64,000 bases of DNA from Thamnaconus septentrionalis (GCA_009823395.1 CM020506.1:7856001-7920000), one strand, 5' to 3'; shown: positions 11,001-25,599, counted from the first letter of the stretch. A program made the numbers and translations. The notes: generated by a model from the sequence alone, not told the origin.

Positions 11001-14000
11001 TTTGTGGGGTGCGGTGTGGAGGGGTCGGTTTCCCGCCTCTCTACCTCTCTCTCAAATGGCACCACCTGACTGCCGTATCTTCAGACATCCAGACAGGAAG
11101 CAGCCTTGGCTCTGCAAACATGACACGCCCCGATTTTGTGTCTTTTTAAGTAAAAGAGAGATACCTGTTCTTCGTCGTTTGCATTAAAAATTCAAAAAGC
11201 CAACGCTAATGGCCTACTAATGACAAACCCTTTTTATAAAGACCTGTTGCAGCTCCGGGGAAGAATCTCCAGAGAATTCTTCCGCATAGGTGGCACTTTT
11301 TTTTTAATCATTTAAGAGATGTTTGTGAACCGTCAGCACTACCACTTAAAAAATAGTTAGTAGCTCAAAGGTAAATCCGTTTTACGTTCTGCCGCATGGC
11401 TATGTGCATTTTTTTCTCTTCTACCCCATGGGCAGAATATTGATTGAGCTGTTGCAGAACAAAATGCAAATGTGTTTCTGTTGGATGTCCATACAGTTTA
11501 GATATTAATAACCCTCTGTAGTGGCGCTGCACGTCGCTGCGAAAACAGCTTTTTTTGCCGTTTCTGCGGTCTCTCCTGCTCCTTCCTCTCCCCTTATACT
11601 ATCTAATCTCCCTCCTTCCCTCCCTCCCTCCCACGCTCCCCTCCTCCCTCCGCCGTCCTCGCCTCCTTCCCCTTTCAGTCCCAGCTTTGATGTCTCGGGG
11701 CTCATTGTGCTGAGAGAAGAGTGGAAGCAATGGCAAATGTGCGGCCGCCACTGAATAGCCGAGACGACAGAGGCTCCCTTCTTCCTGTTTGCTCGCTACT
11801 TTAGTAACCCACCCTCACAGTGTTCATTATCTTAAACATTATTATTCTGTGGAAGAACAGAGAGGAAGAAGGGCATGAAGTGGGCATACTCTGTGGGAGG
11901 GTTCTGGAGGTGGGGGGTGATATAACAGAAAGAAAAATCAAGATGAAATGATTCAGAAGAAGAAGAAGAAAGAAGAAAAAGCGGGAGCCGAGGCAGCGCA
12001 TGGCGCAGCTCAGCTGGTCGTATGAGACCATTCAGCTCTGCTTGAGTTTTCAGGCCACGGCCTTTTAACGCAGAGATATATTTATCTTTCACACCAAAAT
12101 AAATAGCTGCACTTTCTTCATATCCACGTATAGAACAATTTGTGGACAGAATGACTGAATTTATTGAGGCCTCCCTTCGCCTCACTTGTGGGCACTAAGC
12201 AGAAGCAGGCAGCAAACACCGACAGCCAAATAGCCTCCTTATTGCCTTGTGCCTGTGCGCGAAAGAAAAGTGGCAGATGGATGTTTTGTCTGGCTCAAGG
12301 CTCAGGGCACTACGTATTTTTTATTTATTTATTTATTTTTTATGGAACAGGATAAATTGAATGACGTGTTTTTTACAACATACTTTTGTTGCTGTCAGAT
12401 ATATGTGGAGGAGCCAGTATGGTGCTGATATTATAAAGGTGATATTGATTTTGCCTCTCTTTTTGCAATGCAATTCTCGAACAAAATTTGCATCATATCC
12501 AAAACGTTTTGAATGGTACGCAGCCGCAATGATGACATTGGTCTGCTGGTCACGAGTCGACTGACGCGATGAATCATCCTCTGGAAAACTCTGTAGATCT
12601 CAGCACATTTAGCCCTCTGTTTGCAGATTCTCACAAAAATGTCTAGTTTGAACTTTTCCATCTGGAACACTGTGTGAGACACATGATTGGAGGGCGACTA
12701 AAACAAGGCCACCTCAGAGGGGTGGAGCCAACACTTGAATGCAGGAGCTGTCGCCGGTATGGAAGGTACGGCCGCTAGTCGAGTCCCAGAACTCAAAGAA
12801 GCAAAGTGTGTCGTTCACTACACACGTGTGTGCGTTGTTTTAACGCTCTCGTACATCCGCATCTCTCGCCGCTCGGCTCGGTTGTGTACCTGAGGGCTTG
12901 TTTGCGCTGCCGCTCCACTTCACGTCGTTTGAGGCCAAGTGCACACATGTGCACGGTGCCAAGGCTCCACTCCAGGATTAAATCAGACACAGTTTTGGCA
13001 CATTGGCATTACTTCTACTGAGTTAATCCTCCTCTTGGCCGTCAACACAAACATGCGATTGGTGTTGCGCAGTCTTGCTTTTGATGGCAGGACCTCACCT
13101 GTGCGTCTGTGTGAATGTGTCACGCAAGCTGTGAACCTTCTGTCTCTGCGGGGTTATTGTGCATGCCCCCCCCAGTGGTGCCTCTGTGCCTCTGCTTTCA
13201 CTCACCTGCGCTCCAGTCCTCCCTCCATGGGGGGGACTCGTTACTACCTCTGCAGTCTCTTTGCTCTGTTTTCCCGCCGTCTGTTTGCTGTGACTTGGCA
13301 CCGCTCTCACGGAGACGCTCACCACTGACTTAACATTTCTAACGGCGCTCAGGTGGATCCTGCCAGTCGGGTTCGTTTCTCTCCTTTTTATTGCTACACA
13401 TCTCTGTCAGTCCGCTCTCTCTCCCCCTCTCGCCCTCCCTTCTTTTGTATCCCTCTTTTCTTCCTTGTAGCCTTTCATCTGGCTAAATCCTGTTAAAGTC
13501 AATGTGCGGAGCTCCCCCTCAGTTTCATACCCACCAGCTAAATCCTACAGGAGCCAAATGCAGCGGCTCTCTCATCCTCGCCGTGCCCGGGCCCCATATC
13601 TAATGTGTTCCGCGGTGCACGCAGGAGGAGGATTCCATATTTTACAGGGCCTTGTCGTCGAGGTGCTGCAACGCATAAGTATGATGTATGTAGCTTTGTC
13701 ATTTCGCCGCGTCGGGACGCAAAAACAGGCGGCAGTGCATTCCGCCGCCACCCTCTGGGGACCCTCTGCAACTTTTGAATCACGGGAGTCAGCTGCGACG
13801 TGAGTCACTCCGCAATTATGTCGGCGGCGTGTGCAACGAAATCACCTCCCTGAAAAGCGGCTAACCCCCCTGGGGTAGTGGGGGGGGGTTAGGTACCTTA
13901 CCTGTGTTATAAATGCCAATGCAGAGCCATCAAGCACAAGAGGGTATACGAGCTTCCACCCCCCCCCCAGTGATGGAGTTTGCTGCTGGTGCGCTGCATA

Positions 14001-16119
14001 TTATACCGCTACTAAATAGGGGAGCTGCCGGGAACTGGGGTGGTGGTGGGGGTGGGGTAGAGGGGTGGGGGCATATTTAGTCCAGCGAGCACAGTGAGGC
14101 TGCCACGGTGAGGCTGGAGCTCCGAGAGCGTGAACATTGCTTTTACCAGCGGCATAGCGCCGGGGCTGGAGTGCTTTAAGAGGCTCTCTGGGTGAAGTAT
14201 ATCTTCTCATGACTCGCACGCCATGCGGGTTCTTCTATTGGTTTGCCGTTATAAAACAAAAGGTTGCACCTCAGCATGATGGGGTTGTGTTGTTTTTTTT
14301 TGGGGTTTTTTCCCTGAAGATTTGCTTACGCTGCATTGACTTCTCCTCCCTGTCACAGACATAGGGGCAGTTTTTTTTATTTTATTTTTTTTATCACCGA
14401 CCCCTCCGTCGCGGTTCACTTATAACCGCCGTGGCGACCAGCGGGGCTTTGTTACAGGCGACCCCGAAGAGCACTGACCCTGTGTTGAAATACGTTCACT
14501 GTGTGCTAGATTTAATGGCCTGTGTCTGTGTGTAGACATAGGCATTACACAGTTGTGTGACTTTCATGTGCTCCTGCATTTTGTAATATGACTCGAGGCG
14601 GTGGGAAAACATCAGATTATTATTTTTTTTTACGACTGTTTTTCCTGCTGTTTTTGCCCACAACAGCAAGTTGAGGTGAAGCTGGTTTCAGTAGGAGGTA
14701 AAAGCTATGAACAAGCACTCCAGTTTTTCAAGTCGGCAAAATATAAAATGCCACATTTGTGCAAATATTACAAGAGCTAAAACACTTAATCCAATAATCG
14801 CCACAAATTAACAAAAACAAAATCATTTTTTTCTTAATTTCACTACTGCTAAACATTGGTTCCGCTGTTCAGATGCTTATTGTGATGCCTCCACAGATAT
14901 GTTTTGTATGTTTTTTTACTTTATACTCTATACCTTTTGTATAAAACCAAAATTATATAAGCTGCTTCTGCAAAAAGGGACAAGTTCTTTGTCCTTCTCA
15001 GGTATGGTTTTTCCATTTTTATAATTTCCAGCTATTTAAATAATCCTTGAAATCAATCGACAGATGAATCATTTGCAAAAACAAATCAATGGTTGCAAGG
15101 TGTAAAAGAAAATGAATATTTACATGATGGAGATGACAGATTTTAGTCTTTTGACTTTTCAGAAACGTGTCGTCCTACAGTTCTTAAAACGTGCATTCTC
15201 GATCTCGTTTCTCTTTGTGAAAGTTCATTTTGTGAAGGCCGACGGTTCATCGATGCACCGCGGAGCTTATGGCTTGTCGCGCTGATCTGCCCTCCTGGGA
15301 TTTAAAGACTCTTCGGCCCACCGTCTCCCTGCGACGTGTCGGGGTTGGAGGGGCTCAGCGGGCCTCTACAGACTCGGCGGTTGTCTTCCTCTGCAGCGTC
15401 AGAGGCCAACGCCATCATCCAGCCATCATGTGTGCCTTAATACTGCTGCATAAGTAATGATTTACCAATGTGGTCACCTTGGGTTGACATCCATTTGTCC
15501 TGTTTTGGTTCTGTCTTTCACGCACACACGCGCATGCACAAGCGTGCACACACGCACACGCGCACACACACAGAGTGAGGTCTCCTGGGCGTGTCTGATT
15601 GAGCTCTCTCCCGTCTGCCATTCCTCATCCGCGGGAAATCAATAGAGGATCTGGGATTGGAGCTCGGGCTAATTGAGCTCTGCTCTCTCTGTTCTCTTAT
15701 TGCTGCCAAGAGCGTTTTGTCATCGCAGCACCTGGTTCACACACAGCGGGACCAGGGGGAGCCGTCCTGCGATCAGATAGGGGCCCTTTTGGATGCCACG
15801 GGGAGGATGTCGACGTGTGATTGAGCGACCTTGCGAAGCCGAACTCTCGGAGGAAGGCCAGAGCCGAGGCGGGCTTCATTTTGTCCTGGTGCGTGGCTGC
15901 TCTCGATGCGGCGACGGTGATGACGGGTTTTGGTTGTTGCAGTGGTGGTTTGCAGTGGCCAACGTATGTTTGGCTCTCTTAAGAATTTTCCCTCAACTCT
16001 TAAACTTTGTGTGTGAAGCAAATAACTTGATGCAACCGTTTACATTTAAGCAGGCAATGAAATGGTACATCCAAGGTCCCATATTTATAAATGCTTGAAT
16101 GTTTTCCCACTGTAACTCA

Positions 16120-16372
16120 CTCTGGCTGCCTGTAACTGTGACTCTTTCTTCATATCTCAATGTTTTTATATTTCTTTCACCCTAACCAGTAACACCACAT
16201 AACTGCCCTCTGTAGTCGAGGTCGGCTCCAGGTTTCCTCCCACTGAGCAGTTTTTCCTAGCTGCTGTCACTTCGTGCTGCTCTGGAGGATTGTGCACAGC
16301 ACTTCGAGACACCTTTGGCTGTGATGCAGCGCTTTACAAATAAAAGGTGATTGAATGAATAATATAATACGC
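16120..16372 (+). repeat. RTE-like LINE 3' end
   Basis: The segment ...GGTTTCCTCCCACTGAGCAG, TTTTTCCTAGCTGCTGTCAC, then CAGCGCTTTACAAATAAAAG and a GATTGAATGAAT tail follows the layout of the 3' tail of teleost RTE/Rex3-type LINEs (the sequence around GGTTTCTGCC, TTTTTCCTTGCC and GGCGCTATATAAATAAAATTGAATTGA). It is non-coding here and 5' truncated. Confidence 0.6.
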
Positions 16373-19300
16373 TCTTTCAAATCATTCATTTTCAACCAGA
16401 ACTCTATTTTAGCAGCGTACTGTATTTAACTACCCCCCAAAAAATCAGCTGTATTCAGCTGAGTTTAGTTAAAACGGCTGCTTCCACGTGGACAAACACC
16501 AAGCATGAGGTGTCGTTATTAACCTGAGAATGTTGACATCACAAAGGGCTGATATCCTGAACTCTGTTTCTGAACACGCTTTGCCAGAGCAACGTTTAGT
16601 TTTCTTGGCCGGCTGGAGACTCGTAACCGCAAGAAGTCAAGTCAAAAAAGTTTTGTATTATATCAGAGTTTAAACTTTAATTGTTCTCAATCGCCGTCTT
16701 TTCCCATCACTCGTCACAATCCTCTCCAGCATCGAGTGCGGCGCCATCAGTTCGCCGAGTCTCACTGTGTTTGCACTTCACACATGGTCTCGACATATTT
16801 ATTGGTCCGTAAAAACGGCGTAATGCCTGGTGATAAACGCGGGCGTGCCCCTCGCCAACCAGTATTATCCCGACAAACTGCTTTTCACCCTCCGCTGTTC
16901 TAAATGAAGGCACCGTACATCCGCACCATCTGCTGCCGTCACTTCCCCCCTCATGGCCGCCAGCAGCGGCGGCGGCGGAGGCTCCCCTTCTCGTGGCGCC
17001 GGTCGGGGGCCGGGCCACGTCGGGCGTTGGGAGACATTGCGGCAGAAGTTGGGGGGCGTGACCGGACCGGTGGTTGAGAGGCGGGGGGGACTGTTAAACC
17101 TCCCTCATTTCATGCTCCCTTGGCTCTTATGTGCACACATGCTAGGGGATTATTGAAGGCCATTCAAACAGCCAGTTGATGAGATCATTCGCGCTTCCCC
17201 GGCCATGTATTGACACCACAAACACTGTGCCCTTTGCCGTCCTCCAAGACTAATAATGTCGGCGATATTTCTTTTTTTTCTGCTTTTTCCCCGGTTAGTC
17301 AAGGTTAGGCCCCGCCTCAGTGAGACGCAGGTTAGCGTCGGTCCCAGCGGTGGGACGTCGGCAAAAATTCATTCAGCGGTTTAAAGAAGATCATGCTGCC
17401 GATCTTCATGTAACCCCCATGTACCAAATCCTTGATTTTTTTTTCTCCTCCCTGGTTTTCACATCATATACAGCAGTTTGAGTCACATCATACGTCGGAC
17501 TAGACCCTTGGATCAATACAGAGACATTAATCCCATGCTGGTGGCAGCCTGTCCTGCCAATAGACGTGATAGTTTGGTGTTTGCTGTTAGAGAGTCACAT
17601 AATATTTGAAAGTGAAGGGGGAAAATTCAGTGGGTCTGCGTGAGGGTCTCGTGGTGCTAAAACTCCTTTTAATGACTCGTGATTCTTTTTCTGAAACGGG
17701 CTGGAAATAATGACACCCTTCCTCAGTCACTATTTATGCAGCGTGTCGGCTCCACCACTGGCTGCTTCCAGCTCGGCCGCGGTCTCATAACAACTCGCAT
17801 TAACCTTCTGTTTTCAGTCAGATCAGCCGAGGCAGTTTCTCGCCCTGGAAATCCGTCCCCTTGTGTTTCTTGCGGGGTCAAAGGTCACGGCGGCAGCTCC
17901 TTCCCACCAGCTTTCCCTTTGCCCTCCGCTTCCATAACGCCCACGGCAAAACACATGTGAGAGCAGTAGTGGTGTTTCTTTAACCACTCCCACCCCAGTG
18001 GGCATATTATTTATTCATTTATTTATTCATTTTTCTTTTTCTTTTCACTCTGCTTTTCCCCAAGAAGGGAGATTAAAGAAGATGAACAGGTGGTGGTTGG
18101 TGGTGGTGTTTTTTCAAAGTTTCTCTTTGTTAGCTTCCTATTCACTTCCAAATGAACAGATCAAGATTTATTTATTTTTTGCCTCTTAAATCAAGGAACT
18201 TTTCTCTTCATAATCACTTTGCAGTTGTATGATCCCATGAACAACAGGTTTCCTCCACATCACCCTAAAAGAAAAGACTACATCCCTGCACTTCTGGTCG
18301 TTTTGTATGTTCCGTTTCCTGAGTCATTGTGTTACAGGTATGCTGTGTGCTTTGTGTGGCGAGACATGCCGGCAGCGCAACACAGAGATTATTGTCTGCG
18401 TAATTGGCTTTTCTGGGCCTGATTTGATACGAGCTGCTCGTCTGATCTGCACGATTCTTTATTATCGAGCATAATGGAATGACATAGAGGCTCGCGTCAA
18501 ACGTCTGCCTCGCGCCGTCTCCAGAGAAATCATCTGTAATTTTTTTCTTCCCGGCGCCAAGTCGAGATACAAAGCAGTGCGTCACTGTTAGTATGGAGGT
18601 TGGGGGGGGGGCGAGTGCACAGCGCTGGTCAGGAGCAGACGTATTAGCGTGACACGTCGCCTGCAAATTATACCGAAATTAGCTGAGCTGTCACAAAAAT
18701 GGAATGTTTTTCCCTTTCATTTAAATTGCAGCCAGTGTGCGTGAATGTCAACAATCAGAAATGTGCCAGGATCTGCTCCGCTGGTGTTCAACCATTATGT
18801 GCCGCCTCCGGTTTCCCGTATCCGGCTTCTTTTTTGTCCCTGCAATCCTGACAATTGACAGCCGGAGGGGGTGGTGGTATCAGATTTTACTTGTTCACTT
18901 CCCAGAATACAGTCCGAGCTGACGTGATGGAGTGGTGCCGCTGTGGCCCGTCCTCTTCTATATGCAGCAGACTGGTGCAGCAGCTCAGCCAACATCAGCT
19001 CCTGCCAGAGGGACACTGGTGCTGGTGGTGGTGGTGGTAGTGGGGGGGATTCACATCTTTATTAAAAGACTGATTCGTTTGGAACAATAATGGCCGAAAG
19101 GGTTAAAATTAATTAATTATTTTATCCTTTATAATTAATACGAGAAAAGAGTGACGCTGTGTTTCTTCTGTAGATTTATTTTTATATTGTCTCCAAAATG
19201 TTTTAGTTTTTTTTCTACTATTAAAAGGGGGGAAAAGTCATTAATTGACAAAAACTGACACCCAAAAAAGGGAAGCATCTGATCTTAAAAACAATAAACA

Positions 19301-20295
19301 TTAACAATAATCTTTGAAATCAAAGTTTCTGTCTGATGTAAAAGTAACAGGCTTCATTTATTGGTTTTCTCCTCTCTGCTTTGAAATTGAACCTGCAGCG
19401 TCTTTATCGTCTGCAGCAACTCACCCTGGGTTCCTTGCCCCTCCTCCGTCCCTCCGCATCCTCTTCCGTCCGCTTGTCTTTTTGTGTTTCATAGTTTTCC
19501 CACCAATTGCTGCGACTGTTAACAGCCCTCTTACGTTCTGTGTTTTATTTTTCCTCTTCCCCCGTTTCCTGAAACTGCGTGCAATCAAATGTGTCAATGG
19601 GGAGAAGAAGAGATCGGACGAGATACCTGAACAGAAGCGGAAGATAAGGACAAGGGGAGCGAAAGTGGGAAGGAGGTGATGTGGGCGTGGTAACTTGACG
19701 GAGAGAGCAGCAGGACAGGGATGTGGGGAGAGAGGGAGAGAGAGAGAGGAGGGAGCTCTCTGCCTCCTCTCTGGTGATTACATTGTCCATCAGGCCGCAG
19801 GACGGCCTGCATCAGCCCCCAGGATTGATGTTTGACAGAATAATTAGAAAACTGTCTCAGTCTGTAATCGCTGGAGCTCATCTCGCCCGAAACCACTTCC
19901 ATCCCGGCCGGCCGAGTACACGCACACACGCACCCGCACGTGAACACACAGCGGGCCGGCGTCCGAAGCCATCTGTGGCTAACCTGCTGGACGGGACGCT
20001 GGCTTGATGGAGCGGTGAGACAGTGCATGGGGGAGGGTAGGGAGGGAGGGAGCGATGGGGGCTGGTCCTGTTTATTCTGGAGGGGCTAAAAGTGTTTATC
20101 TGCAGAAGTGGGCGGAGTGGACGCCTGGCAGAGTTGCACGCTGATTTTTTTTTTTCTTTTTTTAAATTGTGGCCGTTTTATGGAGCGGAAAGACGAGGTT
20201 GGGGGTGCGGGGGGTTGAGCGGTGATCTAAGAGGAATTGCAGAGAGTTCCACCTCAGCAGGTGGTGGCAGAGCGAGCGACGGCACCTGACCGCAG

Positions 20296-20433
20296 GTTGA
20301 CTCGCGAGGGGCTGCTCTGGTGCAGCCCAGTGGGAAGCTGCAGTATGTGGACATCACAGTCGATGATGTTGAACTGCTGAAGCACGTAGAGCACATTTGC
20401 ATGAAGGGAACTCTTGTCACACTACAGTTCTGA
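20296..20433 (+). other. exon-like segment with downstream poly(A) signal
   Basis: After an acceptor-like CCGCAG (20290-20295), 45 codons are open to TGA at 20431-20433. Part of the reading is GKLQYVDITVDDVELLKH and CMKGTLVTLQF. The frame is blocked upstream by TGA at 20287-20289, so only a splice could supply a start. It is phase 0, compatible with the SUCLG2 exon ending at 9142. AATAAA lies at 20557-20562, 124 bases after the stop, as in a real terminal exon. I do not recognise the peptide. It may be an alternative last exon of SUCLG2, the end of another nested gene, a gene fragment or chance. Confidence 0.3.
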
Positions 20434-21444
20434 CTAGAGGGTCTTTTTGTATTTTGATTGTGAGAAATGTATTTTGTATTTCTGTGGTCGTGCACGTTTC
20501 GGTTCATGAGTTTCTGGCTGTTACACTGACCTGTGGACGGATGTGTTGACTGAAAAAATAAACAAACAACTCAAGTTGTGCAACATGCATCATGTATTAT
20601 TAAATCTCAACTGTTTATTTAGCTGTCTCCAATCACTTTTTTACAAATTTACAATTTCTTGACACCACACATTTACCCATGTTATGATGAGCACAACTCA
20701 CTTTACATTTGTTCTTGTTTTGTTAGCAACACAATTTTCCTCGAGCCGGGTAATTAACTCCCAGAAATGAAGCTTGACTTCTCAGTGCAGCAGATTCACT
20801 TACTGGAATATTTACTCTCCCTGCCTTTTTTTTCTTTTAAACTTGGAAACCGTTTATTCTGTTCTGTAAAGGTTTTTACTCAGTGAAAGCAGCAATGGGT
20901 GTTTTTTCAAAGGCCATTAATATTGATGTGCTCTTGACAAATCCCTTACTATATTTTAATGTCTGCTCCCAAATTCACCTCCATCTGTACTTCCCCTCCA
21001 TTTTCCCTCTTCTGCATCGCAAATCACCACTGCTCTGTCAACACGTTTCATCATCGGGCTGTGTTATGGCATTCTAGTGTATAACTCATTTCACACTTAG
21101 TATTTTGTGCCCTCGAGTCTTTTCGTTTTTAACAACAGCAGGTGATGAATGCCTGAGAGTGGTAAAGTGTTGGAAATCCCCAGTGAAACTAATGAGCTCC
21201 TATTACATTGATTCCGACGATTCTGCTCACGAACTGTGCGACCGGGTGGAGCATTTACACCAGAGACAAATTAGTGGACCTTTTCTCCATGATGGTCAAT
21301 AGATTGAGTGTAAACACTGAAGAAAACCGTCAACCACTTTATTGATGGTGGATGTTGTGGTGGTGTACGCCCATCAGGGGAGGGGTGGTTTTATGCAAAA
21401 AAAAACATACATTTTAAGTCTGAGTCTTTTAAGTCGTTGAGTCT

Positions 21445-21720
21445 TAAAGGTCCAGTGTGTAAAATTTGGCCTGATTTATGATTTTAGATTGATAAAGCTT
21501 AACATACTGCCCATAAATACATTAATAAAAGTGTATGCTTGCAGTACAATAAAAGTTATTTTGTTTTCCGACCTTTAGACCTTTCTCATATATATTTAAG
21601 AATATACATAAAGCAATAAGGTCTTGCCCTTTTATTTAGGAAAGCCTGCCTGACAGTCCCCTAAATAAGAATTGCGCTGTCAGCCAGGCCTCCTCAAAAG
21701 TTTTGCACACTGGTCCTTTA
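21445..21720. mobile_element. MITE with matching terminal inverted repeats, 276 bp
   Basis: Left end TAAAGGTCCAGTGTGTAAAA is mirrored by right end TTTTGCACACTGGTCCTTTA (21701-21720): 18 of 20 bases match when reverse-complemented. The outermost TA on each side could be a TA target duplication. The internal sequence is AT-rich and non-coding. This family (TTAAAGGTCCAGTGTG) is common in fish genomes. It is non-autonomous; the superfamily is uncertain. Confidence 0.85.
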
Positions 21721-22917
21721 TGTGTCTGTTAATTCTCAAACACATCAGGGCAGTTTTAGTCGCCAGGAGATCTTTCATTTCAACTGAGAGCTGAGGGTTG
21801 ATACGGGGCCAGACCCACACACCCTCTCCCACTCTGGCAAAACCATGTTTGGTTTCTAATTAAATCTTAAATCTTGACTGAGCTTGAGCTGTGTTGCCTC
21901 ACCGGGACTGTACCGTGGCACTTGCTTCGCTTTAAAAATCTCGACAGGAAGTCGGGAAGAGATAAATTAGCAAACGCCTGAGCTCTTAATTGGGATAACG
22001 CCCTCGGCCGGCGGGTCAAAGGTTGTCTTATTTGTCAACTTGTGCTCCTCGCCTGACAAGAAGCAAGCCCCCGGACGAGGCCTCCATCGATCCGGAGTCT
22101 GCTCGGCCTCCGATCCCTCCCGGGACTCTTATTGGTTCCTCTGATCCCTCTAATACCCCAGCAAACCCTTAATGGCTCATTGATATGCTGCTCTGTTCTC
22201 CGGAGCTCCATCAAAAAGTCTGCGGGGCCAAAGTGTAAGCCTTGGAGAGGACCGTACCCCCCCACCCCCCCACCACCATTTTTTTTTCCCTTGACGGACA
22301 ACTAAGAGTTTCGCTTGTCTGCATGTGTGTGAGAGAGGAACCACTGTGTCATTTGATTTGCCAGGATTTTGTGTATCGCCACTTCCCACCTGAGAGAGCA
22401 GCAAGAGCATTTAGGAGCCCCAATCAGGGCGCACAGCCGTTTCTGGCTTGTTTGGAAAGGAAGCCCGGATGGTTCCCATCTGTTTTGACCAGGTTTCGTT
22501 GTTTCTGGCAATTTAACAAACTCTTAACCAGACTTTGCGGGGCCCCCCAGAGGGCCTGACTGTGTGTCGGAGGGGAGGCAGCCAGAGGCGAGAGAAAGAG
22601 CGGAGTGAGCTGATTCCATCAGTCCGCTAGATTAATCATTTAGAGCAGAGTAGCGTTCAAAACAGCCGCCACCGCTGTGGCTCCAGCAAAGACGAGGGCA
22701 ACGGACAAATTGTGGGCTTGTGAAATTGGGCACTTAGACTTACACAGACTTGAAAGAACCAGGGAGGTTGGGAGGAGTGCAAATTCCAAAGAAAGATTTT
22801 ACACAATTAGCGCTCGGTGTTGCCGCCTCATTGACTCTCATACTAAACATCCATTTCCAGAAGGAAAAAAACAACAAAAAGCAACGAGTTCTCTTCTGTA
22901 TTGAGTAAGCCTCCCTC

Positions 22918-22920
<3 letters not shown>

Positions 22921-22997
<77 letters not shown>
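22921..22997 (+). repeat. (AC)n microsatellite, 77 bp
   Basis: An uninterrupted AC dinucleotide tract in the large SUCLG2 intron. Confidence 0.97.
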
Positions 22998-22998
<1 letters not shown>

Positions 22999-24511
22999 CA
23001 GCCCACCAGTCCACAGTCACCTCTCTCTCTCGTGTGGAGGTAAATCTTTCTCTTCTCAGTGTGTTTATGCACCTGTAATCTTTTCTCCCTCAATCGTTTT
23101 CCACTTGTGGCTCACAGTCGTCAGTCAGTCAATAGAATTTTTTCAGAAGAGAAACTTACTCTTCTGAGCAATTGCTCATAATGAATCAATGTGCGAGATG
23201 ATTACATGGTATTTTATCCAAATGAAGGAAAGTTATGGCCTCTTACTTGAGAAAGATTGACAAAAAGTGAGGACTTTTTGTTGGAATCTTAAACCATTTT
23301 TATTTCACTTTACATTGTGGTTGATGCACTGCACCTGTGATAAATGACCAGTTCCTGGCATTGATGATTTTACATCAAATATACACAGACTTCCAATATA
23401 TTTTTTGGGCGCAGTGTGTAAACATTAAGTCAGACTGTGTCAGAACTGATGGTTAAACCTGTAATTTGGTCATTCCTTGACATTCCATTGACAGAGTGGG
23501 AGTGAATCGAAGTGCCTCTTGAAAGGTCAACCTTAAACCTGCTGGAAGAACGACTAGCCTGTCCGTTGTGGTCGTCCCATTTCCTGAAATGCTGTTAAGA
23601 TGTTCAGCCATTAGTGCGAGGTATTGAGGAGGTGGGAGGGGGGGTGCTTGCTAGTTTATATATGCAAATGTTTCAGCGAAGTGGGTCAAAATAAATAGAT
23701 AAATGAAAAGAAACCAAAAGAAGTGTGGCCGGGGCAGTGATTTGCCTTGCAGAGCAACACCCATCTGCCCTTTCCAAGGCTCATTGGCTCCCCAGATCAG
23801 GTGCAATCTGAACTGGAATCATTTGGATAATTGACCTTCTGCGTGCATGCATTAGAATAAATTAATTCTGATTGGCCGTGTAGCATTAGGAACAAAGTGG
23901 CAAAATGTTGACTCTTTTATATGCAGCCGCTGTTTTTCTTGTACCCCGGCCCGCTGAGGTGATTATAAATGCCACGGTCCCGACTGTCGCGGCACTTAGT
24001 GTGCTTGGAAGAAAAAAAGAGAGAAAAAAAACAACGATTCTGGGTTTTTGAGCAAAGTGGAAAACAGCACAGCGAGACAGGAAGACGCATATGCGACGCT
24101 TTAGATGAAGTGAAATGTGCGTTGTTCCATCGTACTGAGGGAGGCGTTTTGCCGGTGTGGGTTGGATTTTCTGTAGGAATCTATTTATCTGCGCACAGGT
24201 AAACATGCTGAGGCAAAAGTACCGACGGCCGTCTCCTGCGGCTTCCTGTCCTCTCCGCATCCCTCCTCCATCTCCATAAGTGACCTTGCTGTTCCGGTAA
24301 AAGTGCTGGTACTGTGTGTGTGTGTGTGTGTGTACACCCGCCCTGTATGTCTCACTGTTGCCTGATGGACAGCCATTAACCCTTGGCAAAGAGGTTGAGG
24401 AATATTTATGTCTGCCTGTCAGTGGTGACACGACACCCCGTGGCTATGAATAATATTCCTGCCCCACCAGCGGCTCCAATTGTTGCAACCAATTCACAGC
24501 TTTTGCATGGC

Positions 24512-24512
<1 letters not shown>

Positions 24513-24584
<72 letters not shown>
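24513..24584 (+). repeat. (TG)n microsatellite, 72 bp
   Basis: An uninterrupted TG tract in the large SUCLG2 intron; a shorter TG run lies at about 24314-24332. Confidence 0.97.
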
Positions 24585-24587
<3 letters not shown>

Positions 24588-25599
24588 TCAGGAGCATTGT
24601 GATACCCCTGAGGTGAGCAGCAGGAGACGAGTCGTACACAGTGAAGAAAAAAACCTTGAAGCCCTTTCACTCTCATTTCATCTGTTCTGTTTTTGTCTCT
24701 GATAATTTTTCGGACTCGTCGATCAGCTTGTTCGTATGAGGTTTCCTGAAAATGAAAATAATCAAGTTTACCGCATAAGTTTCCATTTGATGGCTGTGGG
24801 CTACTTCCATTCGTCGACATTATTCATAGTTATTAACTAATTACACAGATAGATTGATGGACAAGTCGATCATTAGTTCCTACTTTTTTTGCAACCTTTG
24901 AGAGGCTTTTTTTTACGCCGTGTGATTAATTGGCAGTCCATCAGAGAGGTGTTGCGCAAAACCAAGAAAATCCCGCAAATGTGCAATTACTCACTCTGAA
25001 AGTGTCAATCATCGCATGCATGGCTCCTGCAGTGGCTCCTGCTTGTGTCCCTGTAACGCCGCTGCAAGCTGTCGCGACAGTAAAGGTTAGTGTGTTAAAG
25101 GTTGATCGCTGTGGAATTTGTTGAAAGTGTTGAAAAGTTTGAAGCGGGGAGATGTTCGACACGCAGCCAGACAACCTCGAACCCAGCAAACGAAACACTC
25201 GCTGCAAGTAGAAAAACAAAGCAACTGGAAAATACATATTTTATCGCCAACAAAGCTTTCATTCAGCCGTACTCAACATCCACTCGAGAGACTATCTATT
25301 TCTTTATTAGTCCATTTTATAACGCACAAATTTGGCACCTCTTGCTGAAGTTTTACGCTCTTGACTTGTTTCCAGCTCAGCTTGTTTGCCCGTTTATTGT
25401 CCTGGAAAAACTCATTAAACTAATTGGGGGAAATATATGAGACAGAAGGCAGTGATTCAAGTGATCCATGAAGAAAAGTTGCACTCTTAACTGCCCGTTG
25501 TTACTGAAACACATCAATGCAGAGAGAATTTAAGTCAAAACGAAGGAGGGAGTTTAAAGCAGCGCTCCGCCGCCGCGCTCTTTTTTCCCCCTTTTTGTT

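Noticed and set aside
15397..15456. Strong acceptor TCTTCCTCTGCAG followed by short open frames
   Set aside because: Only 14-19 codons before a stop, no recognisable peptide, and no poly(A) signal noticed nearby.
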